A stretch of DNA of 64,000 nucleotides, from positions 930,001-994,000 of the forward strand of contig LUGG01000023.1 in assembly GCA_001683735.1 (NCBI GenBank). Direction: 5' to 3'. Below are positions 33,414 to 43,671 of the stretch, in pieces. This stretch comes from Grifola frondosa (taxonomy: Eukaryota > Basidiomycota > Agaricomycetes > Polyporales > Grifolaceae). The position numbers were made by a program, and so were the translations under genes. The notes below the pieces were generated by a model. The model saw only the letters and a program-made list of their open reading frames with translations, did not search any database and was not told the origin of the DNA. The first letter of the stretch is position 1. Each line of letters starts with the position of its first letter.

Positions 33414-36400
33414 TCACCCTCCTCCAAAGCTTGATTCACTGCGATTGGAGGGAGTCCGTGACATGTAGGAAGACGCCGGTATTGTTAATGTATTTACATT
33501 CTGCTCTCTGAGATGCATTTCTTTCGTATGGGCCTGCCTGACGTAGGCATACCGTTGGAAGTGGTTGAGAGCCTGCAAGAATTGCACGCCGACCTAAGAA
33601 ATTCGTCATGAGCGGTCATTGTAGGCATCGTGTTTGAGAACATACCGAGTATGTGCGTAGTGAATTGAGGATATCAACAGTTAAGTCTCGCACGCTCTCC
33701 TGCTGGTGGAAGAGCCCGAAGCTGAGTGGTAACAGCCCGTTGAGATGCGGAGGCATCCAAGACAGAAGCTAGCATATAATGAGAAATACGAATTTTTGAC
33801 GCGTCACGGATCACAAGACGCCTACCTCCGTCACTTGATCATACGTCTGCAAGTTCTCAGCGAGAGTGCGCATGATCAGCTCTACTTCACCATCAGGCAT
33901 CCGCTTTGCGTAACGCAACCGAGAGAGCTGGTGGACCAAGTCGAACCCTTGGATAGGGCCCATAGACCATATTTTCTTCCAGTCCTAGAGTATTCCAATG
34001 ATGAGTACATTTAAGAATAAAGCGCAACGATGCGCAGACCATCTGGAAGAGTTTGTAAGTCTCTGTCCTTCGCCAAGCTTCAATCCTGCTAGCATTCAAT
34101 GACATTTCTCGCGCACACGTGGCCTCATCAATGTAGAACACGCCGCTGCCCAGCCGAGATTTCTCGCCAGACCGTTCGGTATATGTCGAGCTCGGATAAC
34201 CAATAGTTGTAGAACCGAAGACGTCCTCTTCATACCGAGACGCAGTTCGGACAAAGCGTGCGACATATTCAGTGAACTTGGCGCGGACGTGGGGTTCCAC
34301 GTAACGGGATTGAACGGCAGCCCATACCTACGCCAATCACAAGCAGATCGTCCGGCGATCAATCAATGGAAGGTAAAACAGGAGGATAAGACACCGACCT
34401 CTTCAGCAAACACGTTGTCTGAGCTATCTGGCCTTCCCGAATGCTCGCTCTTGGGAGCCACAGCCACCTCCTTTCCGGGGACACGAACCATTTCTTCTTC
34501 ACTTGCCACGGATCCTTCCGCTTTGAGAGTCCCTGTGCGAATGACCAGCTGGCCAGGATTAGGATGAACGAAGCGGGGTAGTTGGTATGAATATCTTTAG
34601 AGATGACGATGCGAGAGGCATTGATATCGCATAGAAGATCCCAATTACCGGCAGATTCGAATATGGGATTCGTCACACCGGCAATATATCCTGGACTATA
34701 CCGAGCAGCGCCCAAGCATAAGGTAAAGTTCAACACGGAAATGAAATAGAGGCACTAACACATTCTCCCATTCCTCGCGATTAATCAAGGTAGCATAGGG
34801 AAATGCGCGTTTCGTGAAGCCCCTCAAAACGACCCCACATCCAGACCCGAGCATACAGGCAGCTAAGACGTGTGCCGAAACTTCCTGTGCGGGCATATGA
34901 TGACCAAGGAAGATGATTCGTTTGCCGGTGATTAGAGCATTGAAGAGCACAACTAGGTAAGGAGTAAGGGTTCCGTTCGAGTGCAAGTGAGGATGGAGCG
35001 GCCCAGTCATGGTGGTGGTGGATTGCGAGAACAATTTGACGAGACCATATACAGAAATCTAAACAGAGGCAGTCATATCAGGGACATGGGTAATGCAAGG
35101 AATGGAGGAGCACATACGTCGCCCACTTCTTCGGGGAATGTCGACAACGGTATCTTGGCAGGAAGGTGTGTGTCGCCGTACTCCATACTAGTCCAAAAGA
35201 AATGTGAATCCTTCGACGCCGCTGCAGCCGCAGTTGTGGTTGCTGGCACCTGTTCCTCCTTCTTCCGTAGCCCGTGAGAGGACGAGGAGGAAGCATCCGT
35301 CGACGTTCTTCCACGATATCCGCTAGCGACACTACTGCTGCTGAGGCTGGCCGGACCACCTATACCCACCTGATCCAGCCCGCTTTCATCTCCTACCCAC
35401 ACGGCACTGCCGTCGAGAGAGAAAGACGCCTCCGAGGGAGAGCCTGGACTCTTCGATTGTGAGGATGACTTGTAGCTCTCAGTGCCGTTGCTTTCCTTCC
35501 CTCTAGATCGGTCATCTCGAGTCCGCATTAGGATACCTTCCTCGAAACTAGAATGAGATTCCACGGAATTGGTCGCACGATGGCTCGACTTGCCAGACGA
35601 GGCAGGGGCGTGGTGCACCATCTGCTGCGTGGCGGTGCCCGGATCCCCGTACATTCCCTGCTCGTCAAATCTCTCAATTAATATATCCAGCCGTTCGGAT
35701 GTCCGCATGATGATTTTTTCGTAACGGGTAAGTACCGGTGCTCCAGAGAGGTCCATTGCATTGACCGAATCGAACAACCGCGCAAGAGAATCCTGAGACG
35801 GATTGTTGAAGTAGTGATCCAATGCCATTAAGAGGATAGGCTGCACGTATAATCATTGGTCACTGAGAATCTGAGAGGACTACAGCATGAAGACGTGCCT
35901 TGAATATGTGGATAAAAGGATGCCGCGAGCATATAGCCATGGCCTTCACGACCGCACCTCTGCCACGATCATTGAACAACGATAGAGTAAAAGAGTCAAG
36001 CCAGCACTGTACGTACCTGCGTGCTGTCTTGTCCAGTTTCGTCCGTACCAGGTTCAAAACATACAACATATCAGGCTCCTCATCATCTCCCTGATCCTTC
36101 TCTCCACCTGTGTGTCCGTGTCCATTCCAGTCCGGAGTGTCTAAAGCAAGAATTGGTGCAATGGTATTGAATGGTGTCTGGTTCAAGAAGAAGATGGTCC
36201 AATCTGTGCTCTGCTTCTCTGCACCATCCGGGAGCATCAGATTTGCCAGTAACCTGAGTCAGGCATGTCAACTATGCGAAACTTCGGCTTTAATGACCCA
36301 GCGTACCCTTCATCCACGCCCAGCGGTTGAGGGAACTGATATGTTAGTTGAGCGCCCCGATCAATGTCAAAGTCAGCGACCAGAACGAACGAGCAGTGAT

Positions 36401-36416
36401 TCGCATCGCTGGACAT
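33414..36416 (-). CDS. AFI1: Afi1/Anr2-type polarity protein (DENN-like, Arf3-interacting)
   Basis: Relative of yeast Afi1, which docks the GTPase Arf3 at the cell cortex in polarised growth. The start at 36416 gives MSSDANHCSFVLVADFDIDRG with AQLTYQFPQPLGVDEG. Next come LMLPDGAEKQSTDWTIFFLN, TPFNTIAPILALD, MLYVLNLVRTKLD and AVVKAMAICSRHPFIHIFK. A Ser-rich loop (about 35600-35200) interrupts the fold. Then follow LITGKRIIFLGHHMPAQEVS, AACMLGSG, SPGYIAGVTNPIFE, NWDLLCDI and DWKKIWSMGPIQGFDLVHQL. It ends after VGVQFLQALNHFQRYAYVRQ with a Ser-rich tail at 33414. The intron after FIHIFK uses a GC donor (AAG|GCACGT). The junctions checked are frame-consistent. The DENN-related fold places it in membrane-traffic GTPase control; the exact partner is inferred. 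Confidence 0.85.
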
Positions 36417-36822
36417 TCCCCCGTTTAAGTGCACGACTCAAGGCCACTGAAGATATCACAGGTTATTGTGTAGTAAATGCGATAGCAAGCGACTGTTTAG
36501 CAGCGTTAGCGGACTTTGAAACGGAGAGGAATAAAAATCATTAAATTGAAATTCCCAGGCAAACATCAAAGTGCATGTATATAAAGATAACGGCATTAAT
36601 TATGTTCCGCTATGCAACATTAATCGATTTGAATCGTATTTGACAGAGAAGTGTTTGATGGTAAGAATACAGCTCAGCTGTGCTTGAGTGAATACATGAT
36701 CAAGAGCGTGAAGGGGGAACCTTGAAGCCGATACAGATCAGATCAAAGAGCCATCCCGAGGCGTAAGACAACAGCAATCCAGACTTCCGAGCGACCAGCA
36801 GCCAGTAGCATAGTTCGAGATA
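36417..36822. other. Intergenic, no supported gene
   Basis: Upstream of AFI1 and downstream of the small unknown gene. AT-rich, no gene seen. Confidence 0.4.
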
Positions 36823-37403
36823 TCATGCAGTTAATCCCGTCAGAGCAGCGAGAGCCAGCTTGATGCGAGTCACGAAGTCATTCAATCGCTGTCGATTTTT
36901 TCTTTTCAGAAAGTAGTCAGCATCCTCCAGACAGAGGTCGAGACTAGCCAACAAGGAAAAGGCAAGAAATATCCGCGTACCGACAAGAGATGTCGGCACA
37001 GAAGTTGGTGGTGAAAACATGCCTTGTTCTTTCTCCATCTCGATCACGGCTTTGATGTCCTTTTCCAATGTGTCGGCTGTTTGATCGCTTTCATGTGTAG
37101 GACGAGAGGTGGACCACGCATGGAAATCAAGCAGCAACTCCAGAAGCATGACATTCAGCTCTACAAGGTAGTCGCATTCGTAGAGATTAGCTGAATTGCA
37201 GATCCGCATGGACGCATACACGTACTTTCTGTGAAGTCTGCATCTCTCTTAGCTTCGTTGTCGAAGGGTTCCACGACCACAGTACGATGATTGAAAGGAG
37301 GAAACGTTTCCGATATTACCTCTGCGATCGCACGCTTCTGTGAATGACCCTGACTTTTAGAGGGCGCATACAAAGACGGAGAAGGACTTGAGGATGGCGA
37401 CAT
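36823..37403 (-). CDS. Uncharacterised small helical protein
   Basis: Family not recognised. Two exons on the minus strand: from 37403 (MSPSSSPSPSLYAPSKSQGH) to about 37230, and about 37194-36823. If the 35-nt segment starting GTACGTGT and ending TTCAG is removed as an intron, the frame joins as DFTE-TNLYECDYLVELNVMLL. The second part is predicted helical, with LLELLLDFHAWS, ADTLEKDIKAVIEMEKEQGM, TRIFLAFSLLASLDLCLED and QRLNDFVTRIKLALAALTG. The N-terminus is disordered and Ser/Pro-rich. A 35-nt intron would be very short, so the model is tentative, but the long matching helical frame supports a real gene. Confidence 0.5.
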
Positions 37404-38880
37404 AAGTGGTGAGATGGGTGATTCAAACGAACTTCGACTTTAGTTTCGTAATTGCTCCTCGAGCAAATAACGAGTAAATAAACGGACAGCATCGTAACGG
37501 TGCCAGAGGTCCCACCCCATGGCCTGGCGCAATATTTTCCACTCGAGGATGGGTTTCTACTCGCTCTTCCCCCCACAGCTAAGAATACGAGGCACTCTTT
37601 ACAATTAAACTCCCATGGTGGTAGATATGCATGTCAAATATCATTCAAAATCGCAGAAGCTTGTGTTCACTCGCTGATCTTCAATTCTCAATACATCACA
37701 GAATTCAACGCGAAGTTTTGTTCCTTGTAATAGCCGTGAGAATTTTATGAGATAATAATGTAGTTGAATCAACACAATCGCCTTACAGCGAGGATGAAAT
37801 ATTCTGAATTCATTCCAATCATTGTATTTCTCATAATTCTACTGTAACTCCTAAGAAATATTCCGTGTGCATTAATAAGGAGCCTACAAGGTGTCGATAA
37901 CAATTTTAAAATATCGAATGGTGGCCGATAAGTCCTGTACAGTTCCTAGCGGACTTTGTACTTATAATCTTTGCGGCGCAACGGGTCGACACCAGATGGT
38001 CTCTTCCACTTCATCTGAAGTTTCGACTAGTCCGAACCTCCTCTAGCGCTGTTTTTGACCTTTCTGTGATGCCTTTTCTTCCTTGGATATCGAAGCTAAA
38101 TCTAACGATGTGCGGGTGGTTCACGAGAGAAGACACAAAGGACTGTAATGCGCACAGCGGGCCATCTGAGAAGACGTACTTCCTATTAGGTTCTTGACAA
38201 TACCCCGAGCTCGGTCCTCAGCTAGATACTGCGGCCACTCTCATTCAAGCCCATATTGCATAAGATCAGCGGTCTACGGCCTCTTGCTCTCTTTCGGCGG
38301 CTTTGATGTTTCTCAGCTTGTTAGCTCTCTCATTCTCAGGAGCGTCAAAGACCCTCTGACTTTGCTGGTATCCGCTTTATATGATCGACTCCTTTGTCAC
38401 TGTGCATGCACCCTCTGGCACAGTTTCAATGGCCGAGCCTAGACGTCACTGTGCAACTTTTGCTTCTCGCGCGCACACCTTCAGTTGCTTCTCGGGGTCC
38501 GCTGTGGATATCGGTACTGGTGCGAATGACCCGGTGTATTGAGCATCTCGACTACCTCTTCCAGGGTCTGCCTTCGCTTGCTGCATCTCCTCGCTTGCTT
38601 GCCGCAGACTATCTGTTACTTCCTATCAATGGCTTCTCGGCCAGCTAGATTTCTCAGCAGCTCGATTGTGTTAGCTTAGCTCTCATCATTCGTGACATGT
38701 GTTCATCAGTGTTTGACCGCCCTACAGTAGCCTTCCTGCATATCTTGTAATTGCTACATCCAATATATTTTATTATAATCTTCCTATGCAAAGTGTTCCG
38801 ATACAATTCTAGGTATATAAACATTAAAAAGAACGGAAATAACCATTGGGCTCTTCACAATAAATCCAACACTTAGGGTT
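37404..38880. other. Gene-poor AT-rich stretch
   Basis: No gene supported. Stop codons in all frames except short stretches. May be transposon-derived or simple intergenic DNA. Confidence 0.4.
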
Positions 38881-38952
38881 GTTCTAATGACCTTGTAATT
38901 GACAGGTAATGTGGTTGTAAGGGCCCAAATGCGAGGACAAGATGGTTACCAT

Positions 38953-39660
38953 ACTATCATTGCCCCAGTGTTCGAAATTTTTCCGAAGCCCAGCCATTTC
39001 TCTTCCACATATCAAATTTCTTCTCAAAAAAACAACATGGCATTTCAGCATTTGTATGTGTCTACAATGTGCATATTTTTTGGAGAGAAAATATGAAGAA
39101 TAAAGAGCAGGAGAGAGGTGCCGGTTCTGAGCCTCGGAATCCTGATACACCTGCACCAGTGTTCGAAAATTCGTCACATCAAGGTCACGACGGCATTTTA
39201 AATCTCCGACGCGGCATTGATTCCAGAGCGGCGGATGTGTTCACGTGCACCACAGACGGAGATTGAAACCTATCACGGAGTGGCTGGGAACGTCACGCTC
39301 AAGATGCCCAGTGCTCGACATTTCTCCATCGCGAGGTGTTGAAATATACATACCTCTATCGGTGTGTGTTTAAAATGGGTGAAAATACATTCACATCTGG
39401 TCTATACCAAAGATCTGTAATTTAAATGCCTTGGGAGCTCCAGATCTACTCATTTCCCACACTGACTCAATGCCTTAAGGACAATAATTCATCTCTAGTG
39501 CAGCAACACCATCAATTTTTTTCAAAAAAATGTGTGTAGAACATCATTTAAAGTCTAGATATATGTCTGGTAAAAATCGCATAATTTTTGGTTGAGTGTG
39601 GAAGGAGAGCGGACAGTGTTCGAAAATTTGCGGATTTTCGAACACTGGGGCAATGATAGT
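38953..39660. repeat. Inverted repeat pair, possible small non-autonomous element
   Basis: The 25 bases at 38953-38977 (core GCCCCAGTGTTCGAAA) recur exactly as reverse complement at 39636-39660. GGGCCCAA occurs just outside both arms. A further direct copy of CAGTGTTCGAAAAT lies at 39157-39170. Arms about 660 bp apart with no coding capacity fit a MITE-like element, but no target-site duplication was found. Confidence 0.7.
39614..39647. repeat. Perfect 14-bp hairpin with a 6-base loop
   Basis: CAGTGTTCGAAAAT, loop TTGCGG, then ATTTTCGAACACTG. It uses the same sequence as the arms of the larger inverted repeat, at its right end. Confidence 0.9.
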
Positions 39661-39982
39661 ACTTGGGCCCATTGCAATAATTCTGCCCATTATAATCCGA
39701 TTTCAATGACTTGCAATGGCCTTGTAATGCCTTACAAGATCCCATCGAATTCCGTGATTAGTAAGTATATAGCAGTGCGTAAAGTTATGCATATCTATCT
39801 ACAATTACGATCTAGCTATGAAGACAGTGCCGTAGCAGCATACTCGAGATAGCAACCTAGAAATATCATACATTGTGCGCAGACTGTCCGAGCGGTAGAT
39901 CTACAGTGCAAATTTCCCAAGTAGTGGAGTCATGCATTAGATGAAGAGAAAGGAATAAAGAACACCTGAGGAAACGGCCTTT

Positions 39983-41722
39983 TTACATGGTGAAAATCTT
40001 GTCAAACAAACCAGCGACTTGTCGGAGGCTTCCCAGCTGACAAACAATATCGCGCTCAATTATATGCACGATACACAGAATATTATGCGTACCTGAGGCC
40101 TGGGCGTCGAGAATTCCTCCACATCTCTGCGTCTTTTCCTGTTGGCCTCCTCGGTAATGTTTGCGAGTTCACGACTATACGCCACCATGTCGTCAGATGA
40201 AGCACGCTTTCGTTGCTAGCAACCCACTCACGTTACAGACCGTAGCAACTCTGCATGTGTTTGCTGGGGATTGCGGCCTACGTTGCGTGAGCCAATGATA
40301 AGATGCATAACTACTCCCAAGATTACTCACGAAGAGCCTCCGCAAAAGCCTGCGTAGTTAACTTAGTATTTGTTTACAGAAGTGACATTGCATAGACACA
40401 TACCGTTACAAAGATGCCACCTTTACCCTTCTCCAGCGTCACCTGGCTGTCCATACAAGCAGACCACGATATCTAGAAGAAGATTCAAATTTAAATAGAT
40501 ATAAAACCTTCAACACCATCTAGCACTCACCACGTCCGGTTGTGTGGGGTCAGAATCGATAGAAGTCTCTTCCATTCTTGAGGTGAACGTATCAAATTCT
40601 GCGGCCACCGCGCTCATCGCGGCTGGAGAATTGGATCATGTTGAGAAGCGTATGATAGTCATGAGATACGGCGACGTACAGAATGCTTTCGCTCCACATG
40701 CTCGTGCTGAAAAAGAAAAAAATATCACTATCCTGTGCGTCAACGGTCGAGTAATGAACGTACGACTCGCCGACAACGGTGAAATTGGGGAAGAGGGGCA
40801 GACGTCGCCATTCATATATGGAAGGTCTAAATGGGATTCCATTAACGTCAACATTAGCCGTATCAAACAGAGATACTCACCAGACGCTGTGCCTGAATGG
40901 CAGCAGTCGAATACCAGCTGCCGAACGGGTGAGAATCATGCATGGACAGGGCTGAGAACGTTGCCTACCACACAGTGAGCACCGGGTGGCAGATGGTTGA
41001 CCAAGATCTCTTTGATTTCCTGTAGGAATGTTAGTATGTGAGTGAATGACATTACGCGAATACTGACGTCGTCCTTGACATAGTTGCTAAAGTCATCAAT
41101 CGACTTGAATTCGAGGTCTACCGGCCAAATAACTGCAAGACGTTCAAGTGTTGAGAACATTTGAACGCGTTGAGTATCCATGCCGAACTCACCTTCATCG
41201 TAGCCATCCTCTTCAGTTCCGTCGAGGTTCTCAACCTGATAGCCATGACCAGAGACTGGAGTTAAGTTCAAATTAGTCGGGAGGTCGCCAAAGGACATTA
41301 AGTAGACGTACAATGAAATACGAAGTGATCTCCGGGTTGTGCATCAGCAACAAGCTCTTTCATAGAGTTGACCTACGGGCGAACGCCCAATCAATATCGG
41401 GCAGGGTGCGATATCCACGCAATTCGCGACACTTACTATGTTATCGCGCGTGGGCCATTCATGCTCACGGCTCTTGTCGTCGATAAGGATCTTATCCTCA
41501 TACTTGTAGCCAAAGTAGCCTGTGTCCTCGGTGTCAGTTTCTGTAGGAAGCTCTTCGCCAGCTTATCGCCGACTTACCAACTAGAAGATCACGGAGGGTA
41601 TACGGGTCCTTGTGTGTGCCATGCAGTGCGATCCAAGGATTGGCTTCCCTCAAGTACGATTCGGTGTATTGCACGCCGATGCAGAGTGCCTTCTTCACAG
41701 GACGGAGTGGGAGGCCAGGCAT
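39983..41722 (-). CDS. Metacaspase 2 (caspase-fold cysteine peptidase)
   Basis: Second fungal metacaspase, not close to identical to the first. The start at 41722 gives MPGLPLRPVKKALCIGVQY without the long extension of copy 1. Then come LHGTHKDPYTLRDLLV, GYFGYKYEDKILIDDKSREH, ELVADAQPGDHFVFHF, the catalytic-His motif SGHGYQVENLDG, VIWPVDLEFKSIDDFSNYV and HLPPGAHCV, which splices to LVFDCCHSGTAS with the catalytic Cys (about 40910). The C-terminal part has DLPYMNGDVCPSSP, SWSACMDSQVTLEKGKGGIF, RELANITEEANRKRR and RPQ-LGSLRQVAGLFDKIFTM, ending at 39983. Splice junctions checked keep frame. It shares the RPQ-intron-LGSL end with copy 1. Both active-site residues are present, so it is likely functional. 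Confidence 0.88.
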
Positions 41723-42127
41723 GGTTGGAGGTGGATTTGTGAAAGCACAAACTTGAGAGCTGGTTTGACTCAAGAAGCTGAGCAATAGGACGACCCTTAT
41801 ATGCAATAGCTTGAGGCTGCACTCCCGAGCCTGTGCTAAATTCGTTGATATATGATGACTAGGCGAGCTCGGAACGCACCGCCCATATGTACAATCTGGG
41901 CGCTGGCCCGCCCGGGTGTTACAGCTCCATAGGGCACCGCTGTTGATTGCAAGGTTCTGAGAGCACCCATCGAGGACCTGGAGAAGCTTCGCCCTGGGTG
42001 ATCGGCCATCTCCTGTGCGGGGTGAACGAATTTCCATCTGTTCGCAGAACCATCATCCTCGCGGCAAGCTGTAGCGCTGAGAACGGGGCCTTCATGGTCC
42101 CTGCAGGGCTGTGAATACTACAACCGG
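41723..42127. other. Upstream region of metacaspase 2
   Basis: No additional gene. A long minus-strand frame extends upstream of the start codon without a domain. Confidence 0.35.
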
Positions 42128-42263
42128 TAAATAACTGCAGGTCGGAAGCGCAAATATTTATTTGTCCAGGCCAAATATTGCCTTATTTGGTGAGGATATG
42201 CGCTTATCCAGACATATCCTTACCATTGTCGGTAATATTGGGCGTCTGATCTGCAGTTATTTA
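42128..42263. mobile_element. Foldback/MITE-like element of about 136 bp
   Basis: Ends are inverted: TAAATAACTGCAG at 42128-42140 and CTGCAGTTATTTA at 42251-42263. The similarity continues imperfectly inward (GTCGGAAGCGCAAATATT against AATATTGGGCGTCTGAT). No coding capacity. No clear target-site duplication, so the transposon type is unknown. Confidence 0.6.
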
Positions 42264-42378
42264 TGGGCATAAGTATACTAGTAGCAAAAGTTGTGTGGCC
42301 AGCGCTGTTCCAGCGCTTCCCGGGTCCCGGGGAACTTTGTTTCAAGGTTTTGGATATATCTTCCTCCACAATTCCCAT

Positions 42379-42386
42379 ATCCAAGC
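42379..42386. repeat. Target-site duplication, left (ATCCAAGC)
   Basis: Eight bases immediately before the left terminal inverted repeat, identical to the eight after the right one. Confidence 0.9.
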
Positions 42387-43343
42387 TAGTGCTGCCGTGA
42401 GGTGAGTCAGAGGTGAGCTTGAGGTAGCGGAGTTCGAAAATTGGGTAGCTCGAGGTAGCTCGAGGTGACGATGAGTCCAGCTCGAGCTAACTTGAGGTAC
42501 CTCTCTCAAAGCCGGACCGATGTATCCGGGTAGGAGCTTTCAGAGAATATATTTTGCTCGGTCTGGTTCACAGTATAAAATAGCGTTGAATGTAATCTAT
42601 GATATCGGAGCTCATGTACACCCAAATTTTAGTGTCTCGTAGCAAAAACAAAGCTGGAAGTTAAGGTAAGAGTGAAAGTAATATGTAATTAAATGTCATA
42701 CCGGGGTACCACTACGAATGCAACGCCGCAACGTCGAGAACAGCCGGACACTCAATTTCAGCAATCCAATAGCTTGACTAACCCGTCTACATTGCCCTGA
42801 CGCAACAACTTATCAACCTCGTCGCGTGAGACCTCAATATCGATGAGATCTTCCTCGTTCGCTAACCATCCATCCGTGAAGTCTAACCGGTCCTCTTTGA
42901 GCGAAAACTTGAGTATTTGAAGCATTTCCATACTTGTAGGATCTAACGCGCTACATCGTAAAGTATCTGTCTCCTTGCTAGACGAAAAGACGCGCTCGCA
43001 TGGAACAGACGAGGCCTGGACTGGAAGGATGTCGAGTGCGATACGATAGAGTGCAGGATAATGGAGTTCATTTGTCTACGAGTACATCAGTATCGATAGG
43101 AGGTTGAAATGCATAGCAATCGCTCGTTTCTCTGCGAGTTGCACGGCACCTTCACACTTGAGACGCGTCGCGTTATGCGAGTTGCGCGCATAACGTGACC
43201 GCGAGATCTCGACGGCGGGTTACCTTGAGTTACCTCGAGGTCACCTCACAACCACCTTGAGTTACCTCAAGGTGGTGATGCCGAGATGCCGCTGAGGTGA
43301 GGTACAACTCACCTCGAGTCATCACTGACTCACGGCAGCACTA
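42387..43343. mobile_element. hAT-superfamily DNA transposon remnant, 957 bp
   Basis: The left end TAGTGCTGCCGTGAG and the right end CTCACGGCAGCACTA are exact inverted repeats. They are flanked by 8-bp direct repeats ATCCAAGC, the target-site length of hAT elements. Subterminal regions contain repeated GAGGTAGCTCGAGG-like and CCTTGAGTTACCTC-like motifs, including a perfect 11-bp hairpin at 43251-43276. The interior keeps only the C-terminal part of a transposase on the minus strand, so this is an internally deleted, non-autonomous copy. Intact ends and exact target duplication suggest a fairly recent insertion. Confidence 0.92.
42758..43085 (-). pseudogene. hAT transposase, C-terminal dimerisation domain remnant
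   Basis: Reading the minus strand gives ELHYPALYRIALDILPVQAS, SSVPCERVFSSSKETDT and MEMLQILKFSLKEDRLDF, ending in LVKLLDC and a stop at 42758. This is the hAT family C-terminal dimerisation domain, with the conserved PALYRIALDILP and ASSVPCERVFSSS. No start codon and no catalytic DDE region remain inside the element. Confidence 0.9.
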
Positions 43344-43351
43344 ATCCAAGC
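43344..43351. repeat. Target-site duplication, right (ATCCAAGC)
   Basis: Exact match to the eight bases flanking the left end of the hAT remnant. Confidence 0.9.
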
Positions 43352-43671
43352 TATGTTGCTTCGAATTCCATTCATGTCTCTCCCCGAGGCGCGACCAAGT
43401 TCATAACGGAGATTTTGCCCTCTAATGCAACAGCAAGATGATATAGTATACAATGGGTATCGGTTGTGTGTCGGTATTGATACGGTCTCGAAAGCTACAT
43501 GTACCGCCAACGCCTCCATGTACACTGTACAGCCCTTCTTATAGTCCAGGCAACGCCAGTCCCCATGCCACACGCTCGCCCTCCCAATCTGCATCACACA
43601 TCGCTAGTGTCTAGCATTCTGGCAGGCCGTCGACACTGCGGATTTCAGGACTGGCCAACGCTCCGCAGTCA
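43352..43671. other. Short intergenic region
   Basis: Between the hAT remnant and the 3' end of family member B. No gene seen. Confidence 0.4.

Noticed and set aside
39886..39960. tRNA-like start (GTCCGAGCGGT resembles an A box)
   Set aside because: No B box or acceptor stem pairing follows.
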